64,000 bases of DNA, taken from Dermacentor variabilis. Lineage: Eukaryota > Arthropoda > Arachnida > Ixodida > Ixodidae. The stretch is from the NCBI RefSeq assembly GCF_050947875.1, contig NC_134570.1, positions 207,419,750 to 207,483,749 on the forward strand, written 5' to 3'. Shown here one piece after another: positions 22,106 through 33,568 of this stretch (its first letter is position 1; the number at the start of each line of letters is the position of its first letter). The translations under genes were made by a program, and so were the position numbers. The notes beneath the pieces are model-generated. The model saw nothing but the letters and a program-made list of their open reading frames with translations, was not told where the DNA came from and made no database searches.

Positions 22106-25100
22106 ATGACGAGACAGGATAGTAAGCTCATCATGTGGCAGTGGAGCTGCGCCAGGTTCCGGAGGCGCAGGCCTCGATCGGTGCAGTTCATCAAGGCCCG
22201 GGAGCCGCATGAGAGGCCCCATGTCATTTTGCTACAGGAAACGGGAATGGAAATGATTTCCCTCCAGGGGTACTGAGCTGTCTGCTCGTTGGCGGAGAAC
22301 GGGCTCGGCATCGCGATACTTATTGTAAAGAAGTGCGCCTTCCAAGGAGCACGATCTTCGTCTTGGCAACACCAAGCTGGAAGCGTTGCTCATCGAGATC
22401 ATACCCAACAATTGGCTCAAGAATAGCGTCTACGTTATCAATGTGTACTGCTCTCTTAGGGACAACCGGCAGACCTTCTAGAGCCTAACAACCAAGACAT
22501 CGTCCAAGGCGAGGGAGACGCCGCTCGTTATGGCTGGAGATTTCAACGCGCCCCACGAAGCCTGGGGCTCCGTGAGAAGCATTCGCAAAGGCTGCAGACT
22601 CCTGCAGGCAGCGACTGGCAGCTCCCTAGAATTGATAACAGACCCTCATTACCCCACGCGCATGGGAAACTCGGTCTCGAGAGACACCACCCCAGACCTG
22701 GCCTTCGTGAAGAATGCGCCAGGAGCTGAGTGGCACAACTTACAAGAGAACCGGGGCAGTGACCACTACATCGTGGAAATCTCCGTATCGATCAGCGCAG
22801 CCCCGCAGAGGGCCTTTGAAATAGTCGACTGGGACGCCTTCCGAAAGAGATGGAAAGACGACCACGAGAAATACGAGTCGTTTGCGGACCTCATAGCGCA
22901 ACGCAAGAAGGATGTAGCTGCGGTCACCAGGACCGTCGAAATGGACCTCCAGCTCGACCGCATGGACGCTCGATGGGCGCACCTGCTCGAAGCCAAGAAT
23001 TCCTTCACGGCCAGATGGAAGACACAGAAGCTGAATCGCAACCTCAGGAGGAGGATCGCGGCCCTCAACCGCAAGATCAAATCGCACTGCAAAGAGCAAG
23101 GCCAGAAGCAATGGAACGAAGTGTGCGCGTCGGTAAACGGCCTGATGTGTGCGGGAGGCAAGTGGAACCTCCTCAAGCAGTTATTGGACGACACGTTGTC
23201 CAAGAGAAACCACACTCTGGCCATCGATAGGCTGGTCCACAAGCTCAATAGCGAAGGCGCATCTACGAACAAATTGATGGAAGAAGTCGCGCGTCGCTAC
23301 CTCCCCATCGGCCAGACCGGGCCTGAAGATTACCTTGCCTATAGCGGCAAGGCGGGCGAGGAGCTCGACGCCCCCTTCTTCGTCTCGGAAGTCAGAGCGG
23401 CCCTTCAAGGCCTCAACGGAAGATCGGTGCCCGGGTCGGATGGAATCTTGAACAGACTCTTTCGAAATTTCGACGACGGCTCGATCGAACTGCTCACCAA
23501 AGAAATCAACAATGTCTGGAAGGCCGGCATCGTACCGGATGCCTGGAAGGAAGCCAGGGTGATCCTAATTCCGAAATCGGGCAAGACACAAGCCATAGAC
23601 AGTCTGTGACCCATTTCCGTCACGTCTTGCGTGGGCAAGGTGGCGGAGCATGTCATCCACGACAGAATCTCGAGGCATGTCGAGGAACGACACCTTCTGC
23701 CGTCGAGTATGCTCTGCTTCATACCCTCGCTGTCCACTCAAGAGGCAGATAGTCGACGTGGTCACGAGAGACGTCTGAGGCATCTTGGCGCTGGACATCG
23801 CCAAGGCCTTCGACCCGCTCAAACACAAGCACGTCCTCGACTCTGTGGCGAGATTGAACCTCGGCGAACGCTTTCACGCATACGTGAGCTCTTTCCTCAG
23901 GGATCGCAAAGCCACGATCAACTTGGGCCAGATCAAGTCGGACGATTACGCGCTGGGATCCTTCGGCACGCCGCAGGGTGCGGTGTTATCTCCAGTGCTC
24001 TTCAACATCGCCATGAGAGACCTATCAGTCCGACTCGACCGAATCGGGGCCGTCAATCTCAATCACGCTCTCTACGCGGACGATATCACCGTCTGGTGCG
24101 GCGGTGGGTCGGACGCAGCGGTGGAACGGGCCCTGCAAAAGGCCTTGCACGTCACGGAAGAATTCCTCGAGGGCTCGAGACTGGTTCTCTCGCCGACCAA
24201 GTCGGAACTCTTGCTGTATCGGCCCGACAGAAAAGGCCGCAAGTTAGACACGACGCTGGATCAAGTACCGATCGAACTCAGAACGAAGACGGGTCACCGC
24301 ATCCAGAGGGTGGATTCTCTCCGGGTGCTCGGACTGGTCCTCAATGCAAAGGGCAGCAACGCGCCAACGATCGCGTGCCTGAGGGTGAAGACAGAGAGCA
24401 TGCTCAGACTCGTTTCATTAGTTACGAGCAGGAGGAGGGGGCATCAGCGAAGCCAACCTCATAAGGATATAGCACGCCTTCCTCATGACCCTTATCAACT
24501 ACGCGGCTTCTGCGCTAAACTAGTCGCGATCGGAGGAGAATAAAATGTACGCACATATTAAACGAGTCTTCGGCATCCCCATGACGACCAGCACGGAGAA
24601 GTTGATGCAACTCGGGGTCCAGAACACCTTGAGCGAAGTCGTCGAAGCACAGAAAAACGGCACAGATCGTTCGCCTCTCTACTACCAAGCCGGGCGCCGA
24701 ATAGCCGAGATGGTGGATCTGGCAGCCACGGCCGAGGAGTCGTGCGCCGTCCCGCTCTGCCAGGGTGAAAGGGACGCCTTTTGAGTCTCCCCCTTCTCGA
24801 GGGACGTTCACCAACAACACAACGATGCCCGGCGCGCAGCCAGAGCCCGAGCACTCATCAAGACTGCCCTGCAGTACCGAGACCTCGCAACCTTTGTTGA
24901 CGCGGCGCGGTATCCCGGATCAAACTCGGTCGTGGTCACGGTGGTTGACCCCCAGGGCAAGATCCTGAATGCAGCGTCTATGCAACGCTCGACGGCGTCC
25001 GTCGCAGAGCAAGTCCCAGTGGCGCTGGCTCTGCGCGAAACCGGGCGCACGCAGATATTCACAGACTCCAGGTCGGTCGGCGGCGATGACCTTTCTCGCC

Positions 25101-25709
25101 GGCTCGGTCTCCGCCGAGGCTGCGGCGGTGCTGAGGACCCGCTAGACAGGCACGGCCCGTGACGTCATCACTTGGTTCCCGGCTTACATGGGCCAGAAAG
25201 TCTCCACCGGCTCGATCAACCGCAGTGAGCTGACCCACGACCAGGTGCGAGGTCTCGTTAACCGCGCCGGTCCGAGGGGCCCGGCTTCGCAGGGTATCGA
25301 CCGAACCACGGACCCACTGCTTACTTTCCACGAGATCACTGCTCACTACCAGCTGGGACGCAGGCAGTTTCCGCTTCCTCATCCGAAGCTACGCACACCC
25401 AAGGCCTCGGTGCTGAGAATGCTGCAGACGGGCTCCTTTCCGTCCCGCTCAAGGCTGAGCCACCACACTCCGGGTGTGGATCCCCGCTGCCCAGATTGCG
25501 GCGAGGAACAGTCCACCTTGGACCACATGCTGTGGCAATGTTCTGCGTTGCGCCACACGCCTTTCAGCAGGCAACAAGACTGGGATGAAACCGTCAAGAG
25601 CGACGACCTTCAAGTCCAGCTTGGGGCTGTCCAAAGGGCCTTCGACAGGGCTGAAGATCACGGTCTTCCGCCCCCGGCACGGGTGCGGCCTGCGACTACG
25701 ACAAAGTAG
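22106..25709 (+). pseudogene. I-clade ORF2: endonuclease-RT-RNase H, many lesions
   Basis: Starts MTRQDSKLIMWQWSC with HVILLQET, the first endonuclease motif, then shifts frame. MAGDFNAPHEAWGS (22,530) and RGSDHYIVEI complete the endonuclease. RT follows with the PISVTSCVGKV block broken by TGA at 23607, ALDIAKAFDPL, GTPQGAVLSPVLF and LYADDIT (YADD near 24,072). RNase H remnants include AEQVPVAL and IFTDSRS near 25,010-25,070. The C-terminal CPDCGEEQSTLDHMLWQC zinc motif is intact (about 25,490-25,545). At least four frameshifts. The domain order is the same as in the ORF2 at 7.8-11.5 kb, but the sequence is clearly another family. Confidence 0.82.
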
Positions 25710-25769
25710 TCCCTTAGGGCCAATTAAAGTTTCCTGTCTGTCTGTCTGTCTGTCTGTCTACTGAGCAGG

Positions 25770-26890
25770 CGCTGCTGGACATGAAGCACACAATAACCAA
25801 CAACATAGAAGATACACAATAGGTCTCTTTTTAGACCATCAGAAAGCTTTTGATTCGGCTGATTATGATGTGCTGCTGTCCAAACTCAATTGTTATACCA
25901 TCCGCGTAATTGCACTTGACCTAATGAAGAATTCCCTAAAAGACACTCTACAGTATGTAGCCTTGAAAAACGATGTATCGCAAAAATTGAAATAATCAGA
26001 GGAGTACCCCTAGGGTCAACACTCGGGTCATTATTATTTAATTTATACGTAAATAATCTAGCTGAATTACAATATTGCCATAGTTTAATATGTATGCCGA
26101 TGATGCCAACGTCTTTTTCGTGGCCAAAAACACTTTCGCATATGCAGCAGATAGCGAATGAGTGTTTAAATGTACTACTAATTTGGTTAAGTAAGAACAA
26201 GCTACAGTTAAATGTACATAAAACTAAATAAATTATTTTTGGGCCATGAAACAAGCCATTTAACGAGCAAAAAATAAGACACTTTAATGAAACTAAAATA
26301 GAGGAGATAGAGGCACAGAAATTTTTAGGTGTCTGGTTTTAGAAAGACCTACGTTAGTATACGGATGTAGAAAAGTTAACGGCAGAACTAAGCAAAGCTG
26401 ATGGCTGCCTCTTTAAACTTAGTGAGTTGCTGATGTCGTGCTTAAACAAGGCGCTCTATTAGGCGTTATTTCATTCCAGATTATCATACTGCTGCTTATT
26501 ATGGAGTACTACAATCAACCAGAATTTATCTAAAATTACTGTATTCCAGAAACAGGTTCTGCGAAAATTTTACAATTATCATAGGCAACCGCAGGGCTTT
26601 CGTACTCATCGATTGTTTCTTAAGCATGAAATTCTAACCGTAAACCTGGTATATACATACAAACCAATACAGCATATAAAAATATCAATTATACAAAATT
26701 GCGTCAATTATACCTGCCCCACAGTATTGCCTGAGAATACACATAATGAGGACACCGCAAATGAAATCTAAATATGGTAGACAGCATATAAGCTATCAAA
26801 TTCCCATTTCGTTAAATGGAATAGGGCAGACAATTAACTTTATTGAACACATCAATAAAGACATATAAGAAAGTTAGTATTAGAGTATGG
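25770..26890 (+). pseudogene. CR1/L2-type ORF2, RT palm to C-terminus (part 3)
   Basis: Continues the RT of 19.9-20.1 kb after the second insertion. It shows AFDSADYDVLLSKL (palm motif A), RGVPLGSTLGSLLFNLYVN after frame changes, KNKLQLNVHKTK, EIEAQKFLGVW, and the thumb and C-terminal region with RLSYCCLLWSTT and FQKQVLRKFYN. The YADD region is damaged (MPMMPTS reading). Stops are frequent. It is followed by an AT-rich 3' UTR. Confidence 0.72.
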
Positions 26891-27373
26891 TACTGTGCAA
26901 AACTAAGGTTTTCTTCTTTCTTTTCATGGAAATTTTACTTTTATTTCATTTTTGTGCGTTTTGAATACCTTAAGCGCATGTGTGAATACCCAACCCCATA
27001 TGTGAAAAAAACACTGTTTTAAATAATTTTCTGAGTCATCTGAAGCGAAAATTATTCTTCTCAATATTTTTGTGCATTAGAGTGCATTTACACCATATGC
27101 GTGAATACTGCTTTATGTTTGTAGATTTCCGCGAAAATAATTACTCTCTTTATTTAAATTGCTAGCTTGTAGTTATTGGTACAATTTGTGTCAAATTCAA
27201 CAATGGAATTGCATCACATTTCATTTCTTGTGTGTGCGTTTTCTACGTTTGAAATGCTATCATGAGCAAGAACCCTTTCAGGCTATATTTAGAAGTTACC
27301 TTTAGCTCATGCTTTGCTTTCTTTAGTATTTTGAAAGAAAGAATAAACTCTTCTTGTTCTTCTTCTTCTTCTT
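26891..27373 (+). other. 3' UTR and tail of the nested CR1/L2 element
   Basis: AT-rich non-coding sequence ending in a perfect 8-bp stem-loop CTTTCTTT/AAAGAAAG (27317-27324 and 27334-27341), then AATAAA and (TTC)n. Assigned to the CR1/L2 element by position and by the shared stem-loop architecture. Confidence 0.55.
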
Positions 27374-27639
27374 AGGCATATTTGTGATTTCCTGTGCATA
27401 CTGCGGCGGTAACGATAACAAAGAACAAAACATACGTGCCTTCGGCATTGAACCATGTCACTGACATAGGCACGGTGAAATTGGAAGGCAACTGAATATG
27501 CCACATAAAGGAAAATAGATGCAACACTACAACTGACAACGCAGCTCATTTTGTTAAACGTTGCACGAAAGTTATAAAGATGTCCTTCATTTCCAATGCA
27601 ACACCACGTGGTGCACAAACAATTAGCATTCGTCATTAC
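27374..27639. other. Unassigned sequence between two CR1/L2 copies
   Basis: No motif recognised. The minus-strand opening of 109 codons at 27307-27636 overlaps the (TTC)n tail and has no domain. Confidence 0.35.
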
Positions 27640-28900
27640 TAAGATACTTATTCAGTTATGCGAATACATGCAGCGCCACAAGGGCATTGTAGCAGGGGGA
27701 GGCACTACAGAGATACACTAGTACAGACAGGACTGACTCCGGAAAGGAAACATGTAGAAAACTCAGAGAAAGAAAAGGAGAGTAAGACTAACATCACCAG
27801 GAAAACATAGGCAAAGGCAATCGAGAAAGCAGTTAGGCTAAAAGATAAATTATTGCAACAGGCAAGCCACAAACCAAGACACAAGTGAAAAAATGGAACG
27901 TGCTAATATGCAGCAATGAAAAATTTAACAATAGGAAAGATTTAAACTCGGAACAGGCTTCACGTTGATTAATGCTCTTAGGGAGCCAATTCATAGAATA
28001 AATTGCGGAAGAATAAATTGCGGAAAGCTTCAGTGCGACAGCGCAATTCAAGAACTTTATAATCGTGATCGCATCGCTGATAGACATAGTGGTGAGGCAA
28101 ATGTACAGATATTTGTCTATTTCAGTGACACCAGAATATATCTCGAAAAACAGTTGCAGTTTGGCGTTAACTCGACGACGTGCTAGTGATTTGCAGTCTA
28201 TATTTTCTTTAATTACTGAGACACTGCTGCGAAAGTCATAATTGCCAGAAACAAACCTTGCAGCACGGTTTTGAATTCGTTCTGTGTTTTCAAGAAGGTG
28301 CGAGGTTTATGGCTCTGACGCTACAGAAGCGCATTCATGAATTGGGCGCACATTTGCAACGTAAAGTTATTTTTTACATTTAAATGGGCCTGATAAGTAT
28401 TACGTCTGGTAAAGTTAAGTTTTCTGGACGAGTTTAAAGCGAGATATTCAATAGGTATATTGCACTTCAAGTTTTCTAGAAAAAAAGAATACACCAAGAT
28501 ATTTATAATGCTGAAGCAATTCAAGAAGAAGGCCATCTAAGTTATACAGTGATCTAACTGGCAGACGCTTTCGGGTAAATGACATGAACTAACAATTTGA
28601 ACTGGTCAAGGACATATCCCATTTCTGGAGCCACCCGCGAATCCTGGTGAGGACATTCTGTACGCAGGAAACATCCCGTATGTTTTGTGCATTTCTAGAA
28701 ACAACACAATCATTTGTATATAAACGGCCTTCCATTCGATGCCCTCCGCAATATCATTTATGTAAATTAAAAATAACGACCCGGGAACTGAACCTTGTGG
28801 TACGCCTGAGGCTACGGTGACTTGATGAAACTCCATTGACGAGAACATGCCGAATGCGCCTAGTCGAGTAACTACTTATCCAATTATAGGGTGTATCGAG
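27640..28900 (-). pseudogene. Antisense CR1/L2-type LINE, RT 3' half
   Basis: On the minus strand from about 28,900: LDTPYNWISSYSTRR, a frameshift, then VASGVPQGSVPGSLFLIYIND (RT motif B and the following strand), IEYLALNSSRKLNFTR, and the C-terminal ERIQNRAARFVSGNYDFRSSV segment ending near 27,830. The 3' UTR contains a 7-bp stem-loop (27675-27681 with 27687-27693) close to an AATAAG end near 27,645. It is 5'-truncated and broken by frameshifts, and no endonuclease remains. Confidence 0.7.
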
Positions 28901-30950
28901 AGGCAGGATGAGAGGCACGATAATCATTGCATTCCAATTTTTGTAACAGATTGCAATCCTGTGCCTGGTTGTGCTTGGCCTTCTTATTTTCATTATTATT
29001 TTGCGGTGTTTGCACATTGCGCATGATCGATACGGTGTTGATTTCCTTTGCTTGGCAAACTGGTTGCAACCATCCTCGTGGTTGTGCTTCATTTCGTGTG
29101 CGCAGCATGAATGTTTTCGAAATGTTAACTTGAATTTGTAAGTGATCTTTGCCTGATTTGCTGTGTATAGAAGCTTGCTTTCTTCTCTTTTTCTCGAATA
29201 ATATTTTGTATTCTTAAATTTTTTCACAATGTGCTTGATTGTGCACTGTTAAACTTTATCGCAATATTAATATTTTTGCTTGGAAAACTGCTTAACCCAT
29301 ATTTATTGCTTTAATGCTACCCTGGCGGATGTGCTTCGGTATTTCCTTGTCGATTATATTTTTTCTGTCTTTTTTTTTCTTTTTAAACATGATTGTCTTT
29401 GTAATGCCCACCTGCTGTGCTCTCAACTGAGAGTGGCAGTATTGAGAATTAAAAAATTTACAAAAATAATATAAGACATCCCAATTGCCATGAAACAGAA
29501 AGTAGGCTCTTCTACCGCAATCTTCGTATCTACTTGACTAAATAAGTGCGGCACAAATACCATCCCCATTGCGTGTGTGACATGCAGCCATGCGTTTAGG
29601 ATTGCCTTCCTGGAATGCATTCCACTTTGTTGTCTATGTGATTAGATATACAAGAGAAGAGGCAGCTCCGAGCCTGTGTCAATTCTGCCACCATTAGAGG
29701 TGCAAGTGGTTCAATCTAGAGAATTTCTCCTCTCGCGTCGCAAGAACGCACACAAATAAAGAAAGAAACGTCGCTGATATCCAGGAGGAAACAGAGAAAT
29801 GACGGCCCGGGGCGGAATGGGCTGCGCAGATGAGTGCAAGCAGCGGCGGTGGGATTGCAGGCAAGACGGAAACATTGGAAAAGACGGGGCTGCACGGAGG
29901 GTCAATATATGCGATGCCCAACGATGTTCTCGGTCGGACGGCGCCTTCTCCTTTCGCGAACTGCGGGCTGGAGCACAACGAGGGCTACAAGGAACGGCGA
30001 AGGAAAGGCCGAGAAAGAACCAAGGCGAAGCGAATGCGGCAGGCGGTGCTGCGCGCAGAGTTGATAGAGTCGTGTTCGGTTCCCGTGGGAAACATTTATT
30101 CGGCGTCTGGGCTGAGATCATGTCAAGACCGTGATCTGTGGCGAAAAGACGGAAGGCAAGTGCCGCGTATTTTGGAAAAGTGAAAAAGTGTGAGCGGCTA
30201 GGACTGCGTTCCCTCAGGGTTTTTGTTTTCTTTTTGCTCCTAATCACATCTTTCTCGAATAGTGTGTGAAACGCTTGGGTAACATCGAGGGTTGTGCAGG
30301 AAGAAAAATAGAGTCAGAAAGGCGCTGCTCTGTGGCTAGACTCTTCGAACAAGCCGTCAACTATTTAGTTGAGTGCATTGATATGGTACCGCATATGCCT
30401 AATAGTTTGGTGCGAGCTTGTCAGCAACTTACGCAAGCTCGCCGATATCACTAAAATCATTCTATTTGATAGCTGCATTTATAAAAAGAAACCTTCAATG
30501 CTAACAAGTCAATGACTTTGTTATTAAAAGTGATTAAAAAGGTGTCGTTATGGTGCAGTGTGTTCGGCCGAGGCCAGTGATCAGCTAATAACAGTAACGT
30601 AGAGGATGCCAGCACATCAAAGGGACAGCGAAATTCAATGCAGTGATCGCTAAGGTATACTTGCGGTTATCGCGTTTCTCCATCCATGTGAGGGCAGGAG
30701 TCCCCAGCTATCTTTGTGATAAGGCTGTGTTTTCCAGTGAAAGATTCGGATAATGGTACATTTTGTGACGATGACAGAAATCGGAAAAAGTCTGATGCAG
30801 ATTCGGACTGGCATTTTAGCCACAACTTTCCTTGAGCGAAATTAATTTCATCTGAGAGTGTTTTCAATCATCATCGATAAACTACCATTGATAGCACAAA
30901 CGCTCAGGTACGCCGACTTTGGCAGAGATGGGCGCTGGCGGAGTACTGTT
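28901..30950. other. Unassigned sequence, partly GC-rich with overlapping openings
   Basis: 28.9-29.7 kb is AT-rich without features. 29.70-30.25 kb is GC-richer and open for 178 codons on the minus strand (29711-30247), and also for 111-117 codons in two plus-strand frames. The minus-strand translation is Arg/Ser/Pro-rich with no domain I know. It could be an exon, an element's UTR or chance. 30.25-30.95 kb shows nothing. Confidence 0.35.
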
Positions 30951-30954
30951 TGGT

Positions 30955-31581
30955 TGAAGAAGAAAAAGAAAACCACCTGATTCAAATGTGCTGTCCTTAT
31001 CGGCAATAGGAAGTTACATACACCAGACTACGTTGTCGCATCCCGCAATTGAATTTTTATTTACATAGAGCTGGTCTGACAATGTCCCCTCTATGCCACA
31101 ATCGTAAGGAAATTGAGTCAATATTCCAGTACTTTTTGTCATGTAGACGATATTCCCACCAGAAACAGATATTACTCGAAGCTCCACCCTGCAAAATTGG
31201 ATTATGGTTAAGTATACCAGTATTTATTTTAATTTGGGGCCACTACACAAGGCAATAGTCACAGAAACGTTTGTTCCACAGCATTTTGTTTTGATTATTT
31301 AACTGTAACAAAAGCATTGACCTGCTAATCATTGTATATATATTCTAGATAGAAAACGTGCGTTAATTTCACCTAAATTGGTTTCTCTAAAGTCTTTATT
31401 AACATGAATTCCTCCTTGGTTGTACTCTCTTCTAACATGCACTGTTAAGTTAGTCTGATTTTATTTCTTTTACTTTGAACTTTTTGTCTTCAAATAAGAA
31501 TTTCCTGTAGCTACCTCCTGTCGCCCGTGCCTATCCCCCTTAGTGGGTGCGAAACATGACAAAAGCTCATCATCATCATCA
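30955..31581 (+). pseudogene. I-like LINE, ORF2 C-terminus and 3' UTR
   Basis: Encodes ENHLIQMC, then LHRAGLTMSPLCHNRKEIESIFQYFLSCRRYSHQK, a form of the terminal zinc-like motif of RNase H-bearing LINEs (C-x2-H...C with the expected second Cys lost). It then runs to a stop at 31256. The 3' UTR ends with a (TCA)n-type tail near 31,565-31,581. 5'-truncated; RT and endonuclease absent. The clade is less certain than for the two long I-clade copies. Confidence 0.55.
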
Positions 31582-31693
31582 TTATGTAGTTGAAGACGAG
31601 GGAAAGAGAAGTTGATAACATGCTGCAACAGCATTTATTGCAGGTGGGCATTATGTTTCAGTATGCTTAATGAAGGCAACTTTCTCGGGGTGC

Positions 31694-31918
31694 CCGCCGT
31701 GGTTGCTCAGGGGCTATGGTTTCGGGCTGCTAAGCACGAGGTCGCGGGACCGAATCCCCGCCGCGGCGGCCGCATTTGGACGGGAGCTACATGCGAAAAC
31801 ACCCGTGCAATTGGATTTAGGTGCACGTTCAGGAACCCCAGGTGGTCCAAATTTCCACTACGGCATGCCTCATAATCAGAGAGTGGTTTTGGCACTTACG
31901 GCCCCATTATTTAATTTT
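31694..31918 (+). mobile_element. Ruka-like SINE with 13-bp target-site duplication
   Basis: A complete copy: it starts CCGCCGTGGTTGCTCAG, has B box GGACCGAATCC at 31747-31757 and the CCCCAGGTGGTCC block, and ends with a CCCCATTATTTAATTTTT tail. Flanks are TTTCTCGGGGTGC (31681-31693) and TTTCTTGGGGTGC (31919-31931), identical but for one base. Transcribed by Pol III in functional copies; mobilisation needs a LINE in trans. Confidence 0.82.
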
Positions 31919-31931
31919 TTTCTTGGGGTGC

Positions 31932-32844
31932 TTTAGTTTAATACACTATGTAAATTTTATAGGAAAGTTTCATTCCATAAGGCATGCATCTGAAGAAATT
32001 ACACATACGCCTTCTCTGGAAATGGTCATGGGCGTGACTTTCAGGTCGATATTATTACTATCACATCCACCACTGCCTTGTGTGGTGGGTACCGAAAAGT
32101 CAAACAACAATAATGTTTTGCTGATTATATCTTGCGATTTCAAGAAGGAGCGTACAAGTCTGGTAAACTATAGCAGGTACGTTGGTTTTTCGGCAAGGCA
32201 TAAAATTGTGCCTCTTCACCCGATGAGCAATCACCCGTATCTTCATTTGGCAGAGACACTGCACATCGGGTGGGTCTGCATCGCGACGACTAAAATCTGC
32301 GAAAGTTGTCGGGCACGCGCATCAATTTGACACATCCTATAGGCGACTAAACCTGAGTATAATTAGCCCCGCTGGCTTTCTCGTGCGGCAGTGTTACTGC
32401 AACGCACCGCTGCTGATAAGATCCCACTAAAGAGCGACAGTGCATCCTGCGCGCGTAATGAGCCTCTTTCATCTGATATCGGGTCGCGAGAAGCGATCCT
32501 GACGCTAACTGCCATCCAGCGTCTGAGATGGGTCTCGGGACACGAAGCCTGCGCAGCGGTAATCAATACGCCGTACTAGTCCCTGCTGAACAAGAAATGT
32601 GAGAGCACGAGGCTGGCAGCGGGTATCGAGCCATTTGTATATGTATTTGGACTGTGAGCGGCGCACTCACAGTCCAAAAAGGATTGATGCAGCACGCTCT
32701 CAAAGTGGCCAGGCTCAGCGGTGCTCTGGAATAGGGGTGCCGACCACTCAAGACGACGGAGACTTCAGTAAAAGATGAAGACCTCTGTTAGCCGCTAAAA
32801 GCTGCAAATAGAGCAATAAAGTTTTTCCTTCCTTCCTTCTTTAT
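31932..32844. other. Unassigned sequence with a strong hairpin and a (TTCC)n tail
   Basis: No gene recognised. A perfect 13-bp stem lies at 32646-32658/32666-32678 (loop 7 nt). AATAAAG at 32815 followed by TTCC repeats looks like the 3' end of an unidentified retroelement in plus orientation. Confidence 0.4.
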
Positions 32845-33470
32845 AGGCATATTTCTTCTTTTGTTGTGGAGAACCAGGGTAGCTGTGGAATCTTTGTAGT
32901 TGTTTTTCCAATGTATTTACGTATGTCTCCTTTACTTATTCATTGCGTAATATCTCTATGGCTGTTGGTATCTCTACTGCGTCAAATGCACTTGCATGAT
33001 CTATGAAAGCCACATAGACAGGTTGATTGTACTCTGCGGATTTCTCGATTACCTCATTCATCAAACGGATGTGATCCATCCTAGAATACCCCTTGCTGAA
33101 GGCACCATGTTCCCTTAGTTGACTAAAGTCCAGTGTTGCCCTTATTGTATTGGAAGTTATCTTGGTGAATATTTTATTTAATACTAAGAGTAAGCTAACA
33201 GGCCTATAATTGTACAAACCTTTAACGTCTCCCTTTTTGTGTATTAGTATAATGTTGCCATTCTTCCAGTTTTCTGGAACCCCTGAAGTTCTGATACATT
33301 TCGTATGAAAGACCGAAAGTTTTCCAAGCATGTTATCTCTTCCATATATGATTAAATAGAGTGTCATTCCATCTACCGCCGTTTTTTTCCGGGTTATGGT
33401 TTTCAAGTCCCTTCCAACTTCAATGAAAGTTATAGCGGCCTCTGTATCCTGTTCAAGACTACTTCGAATG
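32845..33470 (-). pseudogene. RTE-type LINE internal RT fragment
   Basis: The minus strand encodes RT fingers and palm: GNIILIHKKGDVKGLYNYRPVSLL, FTKITSNTIRATLDFSQ, GYSRMDHIRLMNEVIEKSAEYNQPVYVAF, then IDHASAFDAVE where the family has IDYEKAFD. Two or more frame breaks. It lies beside the larger RTE copy (33.6-35.2 kb) in the same orientation but covers part of the same region, so it is a separate, more diverged copy. Confidence 0.72.
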
Positions 33471-33568
33471 GAGGTAGCGTGGCTGCTCTAGGTACTATAC
33501 TGGTCAGTATAGAATTGTTCCGCTGGTTTTACTGTATCTTCGAAATTGCTGATAATATTACTCTGCTT

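Larger units (their letters stand above)
20146..25756 (+). mobile_element. Degenerate I-clade LINE nested in the CR1/L2 RT, 13-bp TSD
   Basis: TCTACTGAGCAGG lies at 20133-20145 and again at 25757-25769, so the insertion edges are clear. A 5' leader of about 280 bp is followed by ORF1, ORF2 with endonuclease, RT, RNase H and terminal CCHC, and a (CTGT)n tail. It appears full-length (about 5.6 kb) but carries many stops and frameshifts, several of them CGA to TGA changes. That is heavier decay than the I-clade copy at 6.4-11.7 kb. It has a different family of ORF1 and tail. Confidence 0.88.
15400..27373 (+). mobile_element. CR1/L2-type LINE split by two nested insertions
   Basis: Three separated coding segments (ORF1 to mid-endonuclease, endonuclease to RT fingers, RT palm to C-terminus) join in order if 16,905-19,069 and 20,146-25,756 are removed. 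There is no RNase H. The 3' UTR ends with a perfect 8-bp hairpin (27317-27324/27334-27341), AATAAA and a short (TTC)n tail, the layout expected for CR1/L2-type LINEs. The 5' boundary is uncertain (somewhere in 15.35-15.67 kb). Numerous stops and frameshifts mark it as old, and it is older than both insertions. Confidence 0.75.

Noticed and set aside
23631..24464. 277-codon plus-strand frame overlapping the I-clade RT
   Set aside because: Only its first about 35 codons match RT; the remainder is a shifted reading of the true RT frame, which continues at 23,785.
29711..30247. Candidate host gene of 178 codons
   Set aside because: Three other frames are also open here, no domain or splice structure is visible, and the start context is weak. 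Left as unassigned.
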